Shown here one piece after another: positions 8,191-17,260 of a stretch of DNA of 64,000 bases. The position numbers were made by a program, and so were the translations under genes. The notes beneath the pieces were generated by a model. The model saw only the letters and a program-made list of their open reading frames with translations, made no database searches and was not told where the DNA came from. The stretch's first letter is position 1; the number at the start of each line of letters is the position of its first letter. Location of the stretch: assembly GCF_014268885.2 (NCBI RefSeq), contig NZ_CP077095.1, positions 1,741,501 to 1,805,500 on the forward strand, in the 5' to 3' direction. This DNA comes from Pseudomonas xantholysinigenes. GTDB taxonomy: Bacteria; Pseudomonadota; Gammaproteobacteria; Pseudomonadales; Pseudomonadaceae.

Positions 8191-9384
8191 TCAGCGGGCC
8201 TTGAGGATCTTCTCGGCGATCATCTGGCCGATGGGAATGGCCGAGGTGGCAGCGGGCGATGGGGCATTGCAGACATGCACCATGCGTGGGGTCTCGGCGA
8301 ACAGGAAATCGTGCACCAGGGTGCCGTCGCGCATCACCGCCTGGGCGCGGATCCCGGCTTCATAGGGCAGCAGGTCCTCGACCTCCAGCGATGGGCAGTA
8401 CTTGCGGCACTGCTCGAGGTAGCCGCGCTTGAACAGCGAGTTCTTCATCTCGGTGGTGCCGGAGCCCAGGTTGTTCCAGATGGTTTTCCAGAAGCCGGGG
8501 AAGCGTGCGTATTCGGCCACGTCGCGCCAGTTCACCGAAAACTTGCGGTAGTTCTCCCGGCCGAAACCAAGCACCGCGTTGGGGCCGACGGTGACGCTGC
8601 CGTCGATCATCCGCGTCAGGTGCACGCCGAGGAACGGCAGCTCCGGGTCGGGGATCGGATAGATCAGGTGGTTGACGATCTGGTTCTTGCTCGCCGGCAG
8701 GCGGTAGTACTCGCCGCGGAAGGGGATGATCTGGTGGTCGATCTTCACCCCGGCCAGGCGTGCCAGGCGGTCGGACTGCAGCCCGGCGCAGGCTACCAGC
8801 TGGCGCGCGCGCCAGGTACGGCTGTTGCTGCCGATGGCGACGTGGTCGGCGTGCTCCTGGATGCTGCGCACGGCAGTGGACAGGTGCACTTCGCCGCCGC
8901 CGTGGCGGATCACCTTGGCCATGGCGTCGCAGACCTGGGTGTAGTCGACGATGCCGGTGGCATCGAGGAACAACGCGCCCTTGCCGACGATGTTCGGCTC
9001 ACGCTCGCGCAGCGCGGCGGCGTCCAGGCGCTCGACCTTCAGGCCGTTCTGCTGCGAGCGCTCGTACAGCGCCTGCATGCGCTGCACCTCCAGCTCGTTG
9101 GAGGCCACCAGCAGCTTGCCGCAGACCTCGAAGGCGATGCCGTGCTCGCGGCAGAAGTCCTTGGTCGCCTGGGCGCCGCGCTTGCACAGCTCGGCCTTGA
9201 GGCTGCCCGGGGCGTAGTAGATGCCGGCATGGATCACGCCACTGTTGTGGCCGGTCTGGTGGCGGCCGAGGCTGGCTTCCTTCTCGAGGATCAGCAACGA
9301 GGCGCCGGGGCGCTGCGTGAGCAGGGCCATGGCGGTGGCGAGGCCGACGATGCCGCCGCCGATGATGCAGTAGTCGTAGGTCAT
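8191..9384 (-). CDS. lhgO: L-2-hydroxyglutarate oxidase/dehydrogenase LhgO
   Basis: 397-residue FAD enzyme of the LhgO/L2HGDH family, which oxidises L-2-hydroxyglutarate to 2-oxoglutarate and passes electrons to oxygen or the quinone pool. The dinucleotide-binding GxGxxG is at residues 7-21 (IIGGGIVGLATAMAL). The family marker GRHQTGHNSGVIHAGIYY comes next, where the histidines lie near flavin and substrate. The C-terminus (RMVHVCNAPSPAATSAIPIG) is typical of the family. SD AAGG lies 8 bases before the ATG. It sits between a GntR regulator and an MHS transporter on the same strand, forming a small catabolic operon for L-2-hydroxyglutarate made from glutarate/lysine breakdown or lactate dehydrogenase side activity. 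Confidence 0.93.
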   Translation of the reverse strand: MTYDYCIIGGGIVGLATAMALLTQRPGASLLILEKEASLGRHQTGHNSGVIHAGIYYAPGSLKAELCKRGAQATKDFCREHGIAFEVCGKLLVASNELEVQRMQALYERSQQNGLKVERLDAAALREREPNIVGKGALFLDATGIVDYTQVCDAMAKVIRHGGGEVHLSTAVRSIQEHADHVAIGSNSRTWRARQLVACAGLQSDRLARLAGVKIDHQIIPFRGEYYRLPASKNQIVNHLIYPIPDPELPFLGVHLTRMIDGSVTVGPNAVLGFGRENYRKFSVNWRDVAEYARFPGFWKTIWNNLGSGTTEMKNSLFKRGYLEQCRKYCPSLEVEDLLPYEAGIRAQAVMRDGTLVHDFLFAETPRMVHVCNAPSPAATSAIPIGQMIAEKILKAR

Positions 9385-9427
9385 GCAGGGTACCTTGGTA
9401 TTCTTGTCGGTGAATCTGCTTATCAGG

Positions 9428-9438
9428 TTGTCAGACTA
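9428..9438. promoter_or_regulatory. GntR/FadR-type operator upstream of lhgO
   Basis: TTGTCAGACTA fits the FadR-subfamily operator pattern TNGTNNNACNA. It lies in the 102-base gap between the regulator gene and lhgO, about 44 bases before the lhgO ATG. A nearly identical copy lies before the regulator gene. Confidence 0.65.
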
Positions 9439-9486
9439 ACTAGTGCGCGTGAAAACCTCGCCAGGTTGCGATGGGGGTCTCCGGGG

Positions 9487-10197
9487 TCAGTCGAGGGCGG
9501 GGAGGTCGAGTTTCAGGCGTTGCGCCGAGGCGCGCAGGTGCGCTTCGGCGCAGGCGGCGGCTGCCTGGCGGTCACCATCGGCAATGGCCTGGTACAGCGC
9601 CTGGTGTTCGCGCAGGGCATCGGCCGAGCCGCCTACCGAGGGGGTCGCGGAGTTCTCCCAGGCCGTGCGGCGCGCGGCAGCCAGCTGACCCCCGAGGAAA
9701 TCGTGGAAGGCGACGAAGTAGTCGTTCTTGCTGGCTTCGGCGATGGCCCGGTGGAAGGCCACGTCGGCAGCCGAGGCGGCGGCAAAGTCGCTGCGCTGGT
9801 CGAGCATGGTGCGCAAGGCGCCGGCCATGCGCGCCAGGTCGTGTTCGTCACGACGGCGGGCGGCGATGGCGGCGGCCTGGGTCTCGATCCACAGGCGCAT
9901 CTCGAACATCTGCACCAGGTCCGGCGTGCGCCCCTGGCTGCCAGGGAAGCGGAACACCGTGCCGCTGGGCGTCTGCGAGATGTACGAGCCGAGCCCGCGG
10001 CGAGCGATCAGCACGCCGTCGGCCTTGAGCTGGGCTACCGCCTCGCGCACCACCGAGCGGCTGACATTGAGCTGTTCAGCCAGTTGCTGTTCGGTGGGCA
10101 GGCGCGATTCGGCGGCCAGGCGGCCGGAATCGATCTCGGCGCGGATGGCGCCGACGACGCGTTCGACGAGGGTGTCGGGGCGCTGGAGCTCGAGCAT
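9487..10197 (-). CDS. GntR family regulator, FadR subfamily (LhgR-like)
   Basis: 236-residue transcription factor. The N-terminal winged helix-turn-helix (TLVERVVGAIRAEIDSGRLA then LPTEQQLAEQLNVSRSVVRE) is of GntR type. The all-alpha C-terminal FCD domain holds the metal/ligand residues expected of the FadR group (EMRLWIETQAAAIAARR; DVAFHRAIAEASKNDYF). It probably represses lhgO and the transporter, released by L-2-hydroxyglutarate, as LhgR does in other pseudomonads. Two palindromes fitting the subfamily consensus flank the gene, suggesting autoregulation. The ATG at 10197 is chosen; a TTG two codons upstream is possible. Confidence 0.88.
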   Translation of the reverse strand: MLELQRPDTLVERVVGAIRAEIDSGRLAAESRLPTEQQLAEQLNVSRSVVREAVAQLKADGVLIARRGLGSYISQTPSGTVFRFPGSQGRTPDLVQMFEMRLWIETQAAAIAARRRDEHDLARMAGALRTMLDQRSDFAAASAADVAFHRAIAEASKNDYFVAFHDFLGGQLAAARRTAWENSATPSVGGSADALREHQALYQAIADGDRQAAAACAEAHLRASAQRLKLDLPALD

Positions 10198-10221
10198 GGA
10201 CAAAGGTTCTTGTAAGTCAGG

Positions 10222-10232
10222 TTGTCAGACAA
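10222..10232. promoter_or_regulatory. GntR/FadR-type operator upstream of the regulator gene
   Basis: TTGTCAGACAA is a perfect palindrome that fits TNGTNNNACNA and lies 25 bases upstream of the regulator start. It shares GGTTGTCAGAC with the site at 9428-9438. Confidence 0.7.
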
Positions 10233-10289
10233 TGCCTGTGCGGTTGCGGGATTGTCAATGGGACCAACAGGATTGGAGGTTGTCTGTGG

Positions 10290-10372
10290 CGGCCTCTTCG
10301 CGGGTAAACCCGCTCCCACGGGTTCAGGGGTGGCGCAGGTCCTGTGGGAGCGGGTTTACCCGCGAAAGGGCC
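10290..10372. repeat. REP pair (inverted)
   Basis: Two inverted pseudomonad REP units (cores CGCGGGTAAACCCGCTCCCAC and its complement) separated by about 24 bases. They lie between the regulator gene and the next minus-strand gene. Confidence 0.9.
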
Positions 10373-10391
10373 GGTGAGGCAGATGAACACC

Positions 10392-10742
10392 TCAATCAAT
10401 AACCAGAGTCCCGGTACCGGCCAGAATGTTCTGCAAGGTTTCCTTCACTTCATCCATGTCGGTCCCGGCACTGGTCAGGACGATTTCCAGCAACTCATCC
10501 CCCTTCAGCGCATCACGATCCCCCGGCGCCACCTCGATCAACAGGCGTTCGGCGCTCAGGGTCACCTTCAGCCCATCCAGGGTCGACGGCTCGTCATCCA
10601 GGGTCAGGTCGACGGTGTCTTCGTCCGGATAACGGGTCAGCAGGAACATCTGGCCCTTGTCGCTGTGGCAGCACAGGGTCGCCATGTTGTCTTCCTCGTC
10701 GTCGCAAGGGGTGGCGAAGAGCAGGGCGGTTTTCAGTTGCAT
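10392..10742 (-). CDS. Conserved hypothetical protein
   Basis: 116-residue acidic soluble protein that I do not recognise. It has a CDDEEDN segment near residues 13-19, a CC pair (MATLCCHSDKGQMFLLTRYP), and alternating beta/alpha segments ending LQNILAGTGTLVID. No signal peptide or membrane helix is visible. An in-frame ATG at residue 20 (MATLCCHSD) is an alternative start. Codon use fits the neighbours, so a real gene is likely. It stands alone on the minus strand between a REP pair and the upstream region of a divergent small gene. Confidence 0.68.
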   Translation of the reverse strand: MQLKTALLFATPCDDEEDNMATLCCHSDKGQMFLLTRYPDEDTVDLTLDDEPSTLDGLKVTLSAERLLIEVAPGDRDALKGDELLEIVLTSAGTDMDEVKETLQNILAGTGTLVID

Positions 10743-10919
10743 GGTGGTCGACCAGGGTCCGGGATGATGCGACGCATGCTACCGCGCTGTCTGGCACGCG
10801 GCCAGCGGCGCGTCGATAGAGCGCCCTGATCGGCGCTTCACTACTTTCGATTGGACGCCCCGGTGCGCGGGCCCTAGGGTGGCGGCGTACCGGCATGGGG
10901 CCGCGCATCGGGAGCGAAG

Positions 10920-11117
10920 GTGGCACACAGGAAGACCACAGCATTCAGCCAGTCGGACGAGGCCCCCTCGCATGGCGACGAGTTCACCGAGAGCCTACGA
11001 GAACTGATGGGCTGGTACGGCAAGACCTATGTCGAGGTGATCGAGATCGCCGCCGCCGAACTGGCCCGGGGCCGCGCGCCGCTGCCCCAGGCCCCACCCA
11101 GCAAGCGCATTCACTGA
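10920..11117 (+). CDS. Small hypothetical protein upstream of a diguanylate cyclase
   Basis: 65-residue protein with a GTG start preceded by GGAG at good spacing. The middle (EFTESLRELMGWYGKTYVEV then IEIAAAELARGRA) looks like two amphipathic helices; the N-terminus is charged and polar. No membrane segment. It ends 23 bases before the TTG start of the diguanylate cyclase, so the two are probably co-transcribed. The family is not recognised. Confidence 0.6.
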   Translation: MAHRKTTAFSQSDEAPSHGDEFTESLRELMGWYGKTYVEVIEIAAAELARGRAPLPQAPPSKRIH

Positions 11118-11140
11118 CCGCCACGGCGCAAGGGGAAATC

Positions 11141-11908
11141 TTGGAAGTCCGTCAGCAACAGCTGGTTCGTCATCTGCGCCAGCGCTTCGTCGCCTTGGTG
11201 GCGCTCTCTTGCTGTGCCTGGCTGGGCATGGCCGGGATGCTGGTGTTCGTCTGGTTGCACCGGGCGCAGTTGGGCATCGCCTCGTACGCCTGGTTTGTCG
11301 CCGGCGTGGTGCTGAGCCTGGCGCTGCTGCTGTGCCTGGTGATCATCGCGGTGCGCCTGAAAACCACCATGCAGGTGCGTTCCAGGCTGCTGTCGCGGTT
11401 GGAGCATGCCTCGGGCCACGACGAACTGACCGGGCTGCTCAACCGCCGCGGCTTTGATTGCGCCCTGGCCCAGCAGTTGGAGGGGCGGCGGGCGTTCACC
11501 TTGCTGTACCTCGACCTGGACGGTTTCAAGCAGGTCAACGACGGCCATGGCCATGAGCTTGGCGACCAGGTGCTCAGGGCGGTGGCCCAGGGCTGGGAGC
11601 GCACGCTGCGGGCCGGGGATGTGCTGGCCCGGCTAGGGGGTGATGAGTTCGTCTTGATCACCCAGGCCAGCGGGGTGCAGGTCGACGCCCTGTGTGAGCG
11701 CCTGATCGCGGTGGCCGGGCTGGCCCTGGCCGAGGAACTGCCGGGGCTGCGCATCGGCGTCAGCATCGGCATCGCTGCCTGCCCGGGGCAGGGCTGCGAG
11801 GCACGGCACCTGCTGGCCAGCGCCGATAGCGCGATGCTCGCGGCCAAGGCCCAGGGCAAGTCGCGTTATCAGCGGGCGTTGTGCGAAACGTCCTATCCTA
11901 CCCACTGA
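11141..11908 (+). CDS. Membrane-anchored GGDEF diguanylate cyclase
   Basis: 255-residue protein with two membrane helices (FVALVALSCCAWLGMAGMLV near residues 15-35; WFVAGVVLSLALLLCLVIIA near 50-70) and a C-terminal GGDEF domain (about 95-250). The catalytic loop is intact, G166-G167-D168-E169-F170, and an RxxD product-inhibition site (R157-A-G-D160) lies five residues before it, so c-di-GMP synthesis under feedback control is expected. The TTG start was chosen because AAGGGGA precedes it at the right distance and the upstream in-frame extension overlaps the small gene and is arginine/proline-rich. Probably an operon with the small upstream gene. Confidence 0.87.
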   Translation: MEVRQQQLVRHLRQRFVALVALSCCAWLGMAGMLVFVWLHRAQLGIASYAWFVAGVVLSLALLLCLVIIAVRLKTTMQVRSRLLSRLEHASGHDELTGLLNRRGFDCALAQQLEGRRAFTLLYLDLDGFKQVNDGHGHELGDQVLRAVAQGWERTLRAGDVLARLGGDEFVLITQASGVQVDALCERLIAVAGLALAEELPGLRIGVSIGIAACPGQGCEARHLLASADSAMLAAKAQGKSRYQRALCETSYPTH

Positions 11909-12175
11909 GGGGGACACGTTCTGACCGAATATGTCGCAGGGCTGCAAGCCGTGGTGACCGCTCAGTCGTTAAGCTGCCCAGTCGATGGACACCCGTAAAG
12001 CCACCGCCGCCGGCTGTCGGCTTTGCAGATGCCCATCCCTGGAACAGATGGATGTGTCTTCACGTCCAACGCCTGGTTTACCGTCCGGCTTGCTACGGGT
12101 TGGCTATCGTTGATCCGTACACGGCGGGCATACGCGACGCTTCACCTATAACAAAGCCCAAGCGGAGTACCACAG

Positions 12176-15100
12176 ATGGCGTTCTTCACCGCAGCCAGCA
12201 AAGCCGACTTCCAGCATCAACTGCAGGTGGCCCTGGCGCAGCACATCAGCGAGCAGTCCCTGCCACAAGTGGCGCTGTTCGCCGAGCAGTTCTTCGGCAT
12301 CATCTCTCTGGACGAACTTACCCAGCGCAGGCTGTCGGACCTTGCCGGCTGCACGCTGTCCGCCTGGCGCATCATCGAGCGCTTCGACCCCCAGCACCCG
12401 CAAGTGCGGGTCTACAACCCCGATTACGAGCGCCACGGCTGGCAGTCGACCCATACCGTGGTCGAGGTGCTGCACCACGACCTGCCGTTCCTGGTTGACT
12501 CGGTACGTACCGAGCTAAACCGCCGCGGCTACAGCATCCACACCTTGCAGACCACCGTGCTCAGCGTGCGCCGCGGCGCCAAGGGCGAGCTGCTCGAGCT
12601 GCTGCCCAAGGGCACCCAGGGCGAGGGCATCAGTCATGAGTCGCTGATGTACCTGGAGATCGACCGCTGCTCCAGCGCCGCCGAACTCAGTACCCTGGCC
12701 AAGGAACTGGAACAGGTGCTGGCCGAGGTGCGCGGCGTGGTCGCCGACTTCGAGCCGATGAAGGCCAAGATCCGCGAGTTGCTGGAACTGGTCGAGCAGA
12801 ACGCCTTTGGCCCTGCGCAGAACGACAAGGCCGAGGTAAAGAGCTTCCTGTCGTGGCTGCTGGACAACCACTTCACCTTCCTCGGCTACGAGGAATTCAC
12901 CGTCGAATCCGACGCCGGCGGTGGCCACCTGGTCTACGACGAAGACTCGTTCCTGGGCCTGGCCCGCCTGCTGCGCGCCGGCCTGGGCGCGGATGACCTG
13001 CGTATCGAAGACTACGCCGTCGCCTACCTGCGCGAGCCGCGCCTGCTGTCGTTCGCCAAGGCCTCGCAGCCGAGCCGCGTGCACCGCCCGGCCTACCCGG
13101 ACTACGTATCGATCCGCCAGATCGACCAGGACGGCAAGGTCATCAAGGAATGCCGCTTCATGGGCCTGTACACCTCGTCGGTGTACGGCGAAAGCGTGCA
13201 CACCATTCCCTATATCCGCGGCAAGGTCGCCGAGGTCGAGCGCCGCTCGCACTTCGACGCCAAGGCCCACCTGGGCAAGGAACTGGCCCAGGTGCTCGAG
13301 GTGCTGCCGCGCGACGATCTGTTCCAGACCCCGGTCGACGAGCTGTTCAATACCGCCATGTCGATCGTGCAGATCCAGGAACGCAACAAGATCCGCGTGT
13401 TCCTGCGCAAGGACCCGTACGGCCGCTTCTGCTACTGCCTGGCCTATGTACCGCGGGAAATCTACTCCACCGAAGTGCGGCAGAAGATCCAGCAGGTGCT
13501 GATGGAGCGCCTGAAGGCCACCGACTGCGAGTTCTGGACCTTCTTCTCCGAATCGGTGCTGGCGCGCGTGCAGTTGATCCTGCGGGTAGACCCGAAAAAC
13601 CGCATCGACATCGACCCGCAGCAGCTGGAAAACGAAGTGATCCAGGCCTGCCGTTCGTGGCAGGACGATTTCTCGGCGCTGGTGGTGGAGAACTTCGGCG
13701 AAGCCCAGGGCACCAACATCCTCGCCGACTTCCCCAAAGGCTTCCCGGCCGGCTACCGCGAGCGCTTCGCCGCGCACTCGGCGGTGGTCGACATGCAGCA
13801 TGTGCTCGGCCTGTCCGAAGCCAAGCCGCTGGCGATGAGCTTCTACCAGCCGCTGACCCAGCTCGGTGAGCGCCAGCTGCACTGCAAGCTGTACCACGCC
13901 GATACGCCGCTGGCGCTGTCGGACGTGCTGCCGATCCTGGAAAACCTCGGCCTGCGCGTGCTCGGCGAGTTCCCCTACCGCCTGCGCCATGCCAGTGGCC
14001 GCGAGTTCTGGATCCACGACTTCGCCTTCACCTACAGCGAAGGCCTGAACCTCGACATCCAGCAACTCAACGACACCTTCCAGGACGCCTTCGTCCACAT
14101 CGTCAAGGGCGACGCCGAGAACGACGCCTTCAACCGCCTGGTGCTGACTGCCGGCCTGCCGTGGCGCGATGTGGCGCTGCTGCGCGCCTATGCCCGCTAC
14201 CTCAAGCAGATCCGCCTGGGCTTCGACCTGGGCTACATCGCCAGCACCCTGAACAACCACACCGACATCGCTCGCGAGCTGACCCGGTTGTTCAAGACCC
14301 GCTTCTACCTGGCGCGCAAGCTGACCCAGGACGACCTCGACGACAAGCAGCAGCGTCTGGAACAGGCTATCCTCAGCGCCCTGGACGACGTCCAGGTGCT
14401 CAACGAAGACCGCATCCTGCGCCGCTACCTGGACCTGATCAAAGCCACCCTGCGCACCAACTTCTACCAACCGGATGCCAACGGCCAGAACAAGTCGTAC
14501 TTCAGCTTCAAGTTCAACCCGAAACTGATCCCCGAACTGCCGAAACCTGTACCCAAGTTCGAGATCTTCGTCTATTCGCCACGGGTCGAGGGCGTGCACC
14601 TGCGCTTCGGCAACGTCGCCCGCGGCGGCCTGCGCTGGTCGGACCGCGAAGAGGACTTCCGCACCGAAGTGCTCGGTCTGGTCAAGGCCCAGCAGGTGAA
14701 GAACTCGGTGATCGTGCCGGTGGGCGCCAAGGGTGGCTTCCTGCCGCGCCGCCTGCCGCTGGGCGGCAGCCGTGACGAGATCGCCGCCGAAGGCGTGGCG
14801 TGCTACCGCATCTTCATCTCCGGCCTGCTCGACATCACCGACAACCTCAAGGACGGTGGCGTGGTGCCGCCGGCCAACGTGGTGCGTCACGATGACGACG
14901 ACCCCTACCTGGTGGTGGCGGCGGACAAAGGCACCGCGACCTTCTCCGACATCGCCAACGGCATCGCCATCGACTACGGCTTCTGGCTGGGCGATGCCTT
15001 CGCCTCGGGTGGCTCGGCCGGCTACGACCACAAGAAGATGGGCATCACCGCCCGTGGCGCCTGGGTCGGCGTGCAGCGTCACTTCCGCGAGCGCGGCATC

Positions 15101-17041
15101 AACGTGCAGGAAGACCCGATCACCGTGGTCGGGGTCGGCGACATGGCCGGCGATGTGTTCGGCAACGGCCTGCTGATGTCCGACAAGCTGCAACTGGTGG
15201 CGGCGTTCAACCACCTGCACATCTTCATCGACCCGAACCCGGACCCAGCCACCAGCTTCGTCGAGCGCAAGCGTCTGTTCGACCTGCCGCGCTCGGCCTG
15301 GAGCGACTACGACACCAGCATCATGTCCGAAGGCGGCGGGATCTTCCCGCGCAGCGCCAAGAGCATCGCCATCAGCCCGCAGATGAAGGAACGCTTCGCC
15401 ATCGAAGCCGACCGCCTGACCCCGACCGAACTGCTGCATGCCTTGCTGCAGGCACCGGTGGACCTGCTGTGGAACGGCGGTATCGGCACCTACGTCAAGG
15501 CCAGCACTGAAAGCCACGCCGATGTCGGCGACAAGGCCAACGACGCCCTGCGCGTCAACGGCAACGAGCTGCGCTGCAAGGTGGTGGGCGAGGGCGGCAA
15601 CCTCGGCATGACCCAGCTTGGCCGGGTCGAGTTCGGCCTCAACGGCGGCGCCACCAACACCGACTTCATCGACAACGCCGGCGGCGTGGACTGCTCCGAC
15701 CACGAGGTCAATATCAAGATCCTGCTCAACGAAGTTGTGCAGGGTGGCGACATGACCGAGAAGCAGCGCAACCAGCTGCTGGGCAGCATGACCGACGAAG
15801 TGGCCGGCCTGGTGCTGGGCAACAACTACAAGCAGACGCAAGCGCTGTCGCTGGCGGCCCGCCGTGCCCGCGAACGAATCGCCGAGTACAAGCGCTTGAT
15901 GGCCGACCTCGAGGCCCGCGGCAAGCTGGACCGTGCCATCGAGTTCCTGCCTACCGAGGAGCAACTGGCCGAGCGCCTGGCGGCCGGCCAGGGCCTGACC
16001 CGCGCCGAGCTGTCGGTGTTGATCTCGTACAGCAAGATCGACCTCAAGGAGCAACTGCTCAAGTCGCTGGTGCCGGACGACGACTACCTTACCCGTGACA
16101 TGGAAACGGCCTTCCCGCCGTCGCTGGTGAGCAAGTTCGCCGATTCGATGCGCCGTCACCGCCTGAAGCGCGAGATCGTCAGCACCCAGATCGCCAACGA
16201 CCTGGTCAACAACATGGGCATCACCTTCGTCCAGCGCCTGAAGGAGTCCACCGGCATGAGCCCGGCGAACGTTGCCGGCGCCTATGTGATCGTGCGTGAC
16301 ATCTTCCACCTGCCGCACTGGTTCCGCCAGATCGAGGCCTTGGACTACCAGGTCCCGGCCGAGATCCAGCTGACCCTGATGGACGAGTTGATGCGCCTGG
16401 GCCGTCGCGCCACCCGCTGGTTCCTGCGCAGCCGCCGCAACGAGCAGGATGCCGGTCGCGACGTGGCTCACTTCGGGCCGAAGATCGCCCAGCTGGGGCT
16501 CAAGCTCGACGAACTGCTGGAAGGTCCGACCCGCGAGCGCTGGATGGTGCGTTACCAGAGCTTCGTCGAGGCCGGTGTGCCGGAGCTGCTGGCGCGCATG
16601 GTTGCCGGCACCAGCCACTTGTACACGCTACTGCCGATCATCGAGGCCGCCGACGTGACCGGCCACGATCCGGCACAGGTGGCCAAGGCGTTCTTCGCCG
16701 TGGGCAGCTCGCTGGACCTGACCTGGTACCTGCAGGAAATCAGCAACCTGCCGGTGGACAACAACTGGCAGGCCCTGGCCCGCGAGGCGTTCCGCGACGA
16801 TATCGACCTGCAGCAGCGGGCGATCACCATCTCGGTGCTGCAGATGGCCGATGCACCGGATGACATGGACGCCCGGGTGGCGTTGTGGTGCGAGCAGCAC
16901 CGGGTGATGGTCGAGCGCTGGCGCGCCATGCTCGACGACCTGCGCAATGCCACCGGCACCGACTATGCGATGTACGCGGTGGCCAACCGCGAGCTGGTCG
17001 ACCTGGCGATGAGCGGGCAGGCGGCGGTGATTCCGTCCTGA
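12176..17041 (+). CDS. gdhB: NAD-specific glutamate dehydrogenase (large, ~180 kDa type)
   Basis: 1621-residue NAD-dependent glutamate dehydrogenase of the GDH180 class, which deaminates L-glutamate to 2-oxoglutarate and ammonium in glutamate and arginine catabolism. The long N-terminal half carries ACT-like regulatory segments. The catalytic part begins around residue 800, with the substrate region GGLRWSDREEDFRTEVLGLV, KAQQVKNSVIVPVGAKGGF, and the nucleotide-binding region PITVVGVGDMAGDVFGNG. Length and motifs match the P. aeruginosa/P. putida enzyme. It is monocistronic: a 267-base upstream gap follows the diguanylate cyclase and a strong terminator follows the stop. The very long frames on the opposite strand are GC-rich shadows. 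Confidence 0.95.
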   Translation: MAFFTAASKADFQHQLQVALAQHISEQSLPQVALFAEQFFGIISLDELTQRRLSDLAGCTLSAWRIIERFDPQHPQVRVYNPDYERHGWQSTHTVVEVLHHDLPFLVDSVRTELNRRGYSIHTLQTTVLSVRRGAKGELLELLPKGTQGEGISHESLMYLEIDRCSSAAELSTLAKELEQVLAEVRGVVADFEPMKAKIRELLELVEQNAFGPAQNDKAEVKSFLSWLLDNHFTFLGYEEFTVESDAGGGHLVYDEDSFLGLARLLRAGLGADDLRIEDYAVAYLREPRLLSFAKASQPSRVHRPAYPDYVSIRQIDQDGKVIKECRFMGLYTSSVYGESVHTIPYIRGKVAEVERRSHFDAKAHLGKELAQVLEVLPRDDLFQTPVDELFNTAMSIVQIQERNKIRVFLRKDPYGRFCYCLAYVPREIYSTEVRQKIQQVLMERLKATDCEFWTFFSESVLARVQLILRVDPKNRIDIDPQQLENEVIQACRSWQDDFSALVVENFGEAQGTNILADFPKGFPAGYRERFAAHSAVVDMQHVLGLSEAKPLAMSFYQPLTQLGERQLHCKLYHADTPLALSDVLPILENLGLRVLGEFPYRLRHASGREFWIHDFAFTYSEGLNLDIQQLNDTFQDAFVHIVKGDAENDAFNRLVLTAGLPWRDVALLRAYARYLKQIRLGFDLGYIASTLNNHTDIARELTRLFKTRFYLARKLTQDDLDDKQQRLEQAILSALDDVQVLNEDRILRRYLDLIKATLRTNFYQPDANGQNKSYFSFKFNPKLIPELPKPVPKFEIFVYSPRVEGVHLRFGNVARGGLRWSDREEDFRTEVLGLVKAQQVKNSVIVPVGAKGGFLPRRLPLGGSRDEIAAEGVACYRIFISGLLDITDNLKDGGVVPPANVVRHDDDDPYLVVAADKGTATFSDIANGIAIDYGFWLGDAFASGGSAGYDHKKMGITARGAWVGVQRHFRERGINVQEDPITVVGVGDMAGDVFGNGLLMSDKLQLVAAFNHLHIFIDPNPDPATSFVERKRLFDLPRSAWSDYDTSIMSEGGGIFPRSAKSIAISPQMKERFAIEADRLTPTELLHALLQAPVDLLWNGGIGTYVKASTESHADVGDKANDALRVNGNELRCKVVGEGGNLGMTQLGRVEFGLNGGATNTDFIDNAGGVDCSDHEVNIKILLNEVVQGGDMTEKQRNQLLGSMTDEVAGLVLGNNYKQTQALSLAARRARERIAEYKRLMADLEARGKLDRAIEFLPTEEQLAERLAAGQGLTRAELSVLISYSKIDLKEQLLKSLVPDDDYLTRDMETAFPPSLVSKFADSMRRHRLKREIVSTQIANDLVNNMGITFVQRLKESTGMSPANVAGAYVIVRDIFHLPHWFRQIEALDYQVPAEIQLTLMDELMRLGRRATRWFLRSRRNEQDAGRDVAHFGPKIAQLGLKLDELLEGPTRERWMVRYQSFVEAGVPELLARMVAGTSHLYTLLPIIEAADVTGHDPAQVAKAFFAVGSSLDLTWYLQEISNLPVDNNWQALAREAFRDDIDLQQRAITISVLQMADAPDDMDARVALWCEQHRVMVERWRAMLDDLRNATGTDYAMYAVANRELVDLAMSGQAAVIPS

Positions 17042-17062
17042 GCCTTGCGTTGAGGTAAAAGA

Positions 17063-17092
17063 AAAGCCCCGGCAGTGATGCCGGGGCTTTTT
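17063..17092 (+). terminator. Rho-independent terminator of gdhB
   Basis: Stem AAAGCCCCGGC paired with GCCGGGGCTTT around AGTGAT, followed by a T-run, 22 bases after the gdhB stop. The A-run on the other side could let it serve ppsR from the opposite strand, although a REP pair lies between. Confidence 0.9.
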
Positions 17093-17100
17093 CATATCCA

Positions 17101-17240
17101 CTGCGCGGTCCCTGTAGGAGCGGCCTTGTGTCGCGAAAGGGCTGCACAGCAGCCCCGGCAATATCCGATTGATGCACAAATCATGGGGGCGCTTCGCACC
17201 CCTTTCGCGACACAAGGCCGCTCCTACAGGGACCGCGCAG
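17101..17240. repeat. REP pair with 40-bp perfect inverted arms
   Basis: 17101-17140 and 17201-17240 are exact reverse complements over 40 bases, enclosing a 60-base spacer (CTGCACAGCAGCCCCGGCAA...). The core is the common pseudomonad REP (GGAGCGGCCTTGTGTCGCGA). It lies between the convergent gdhB and ppsR genes. Confidence 0.93.
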
Positions 17241-17260
17241 GCCTTGAGGGTTATGCAGGT

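Noticed and set aside
6829..10215. 1128-codon open frame on the plus strand across the lhgO operon
   Set aside because: It runs antisense through three well-supported genes and their gaps, with no domain recognisable; shadow frame.
12515..16618. 1367-codon open frame on the minus strand opposite gdhB
   Set aside because: It lies entirely within gdhB, has a biased composition rich in His/Gln/Val/Ala, and shows no start signal or motifs; a GC-rich shadow frame.
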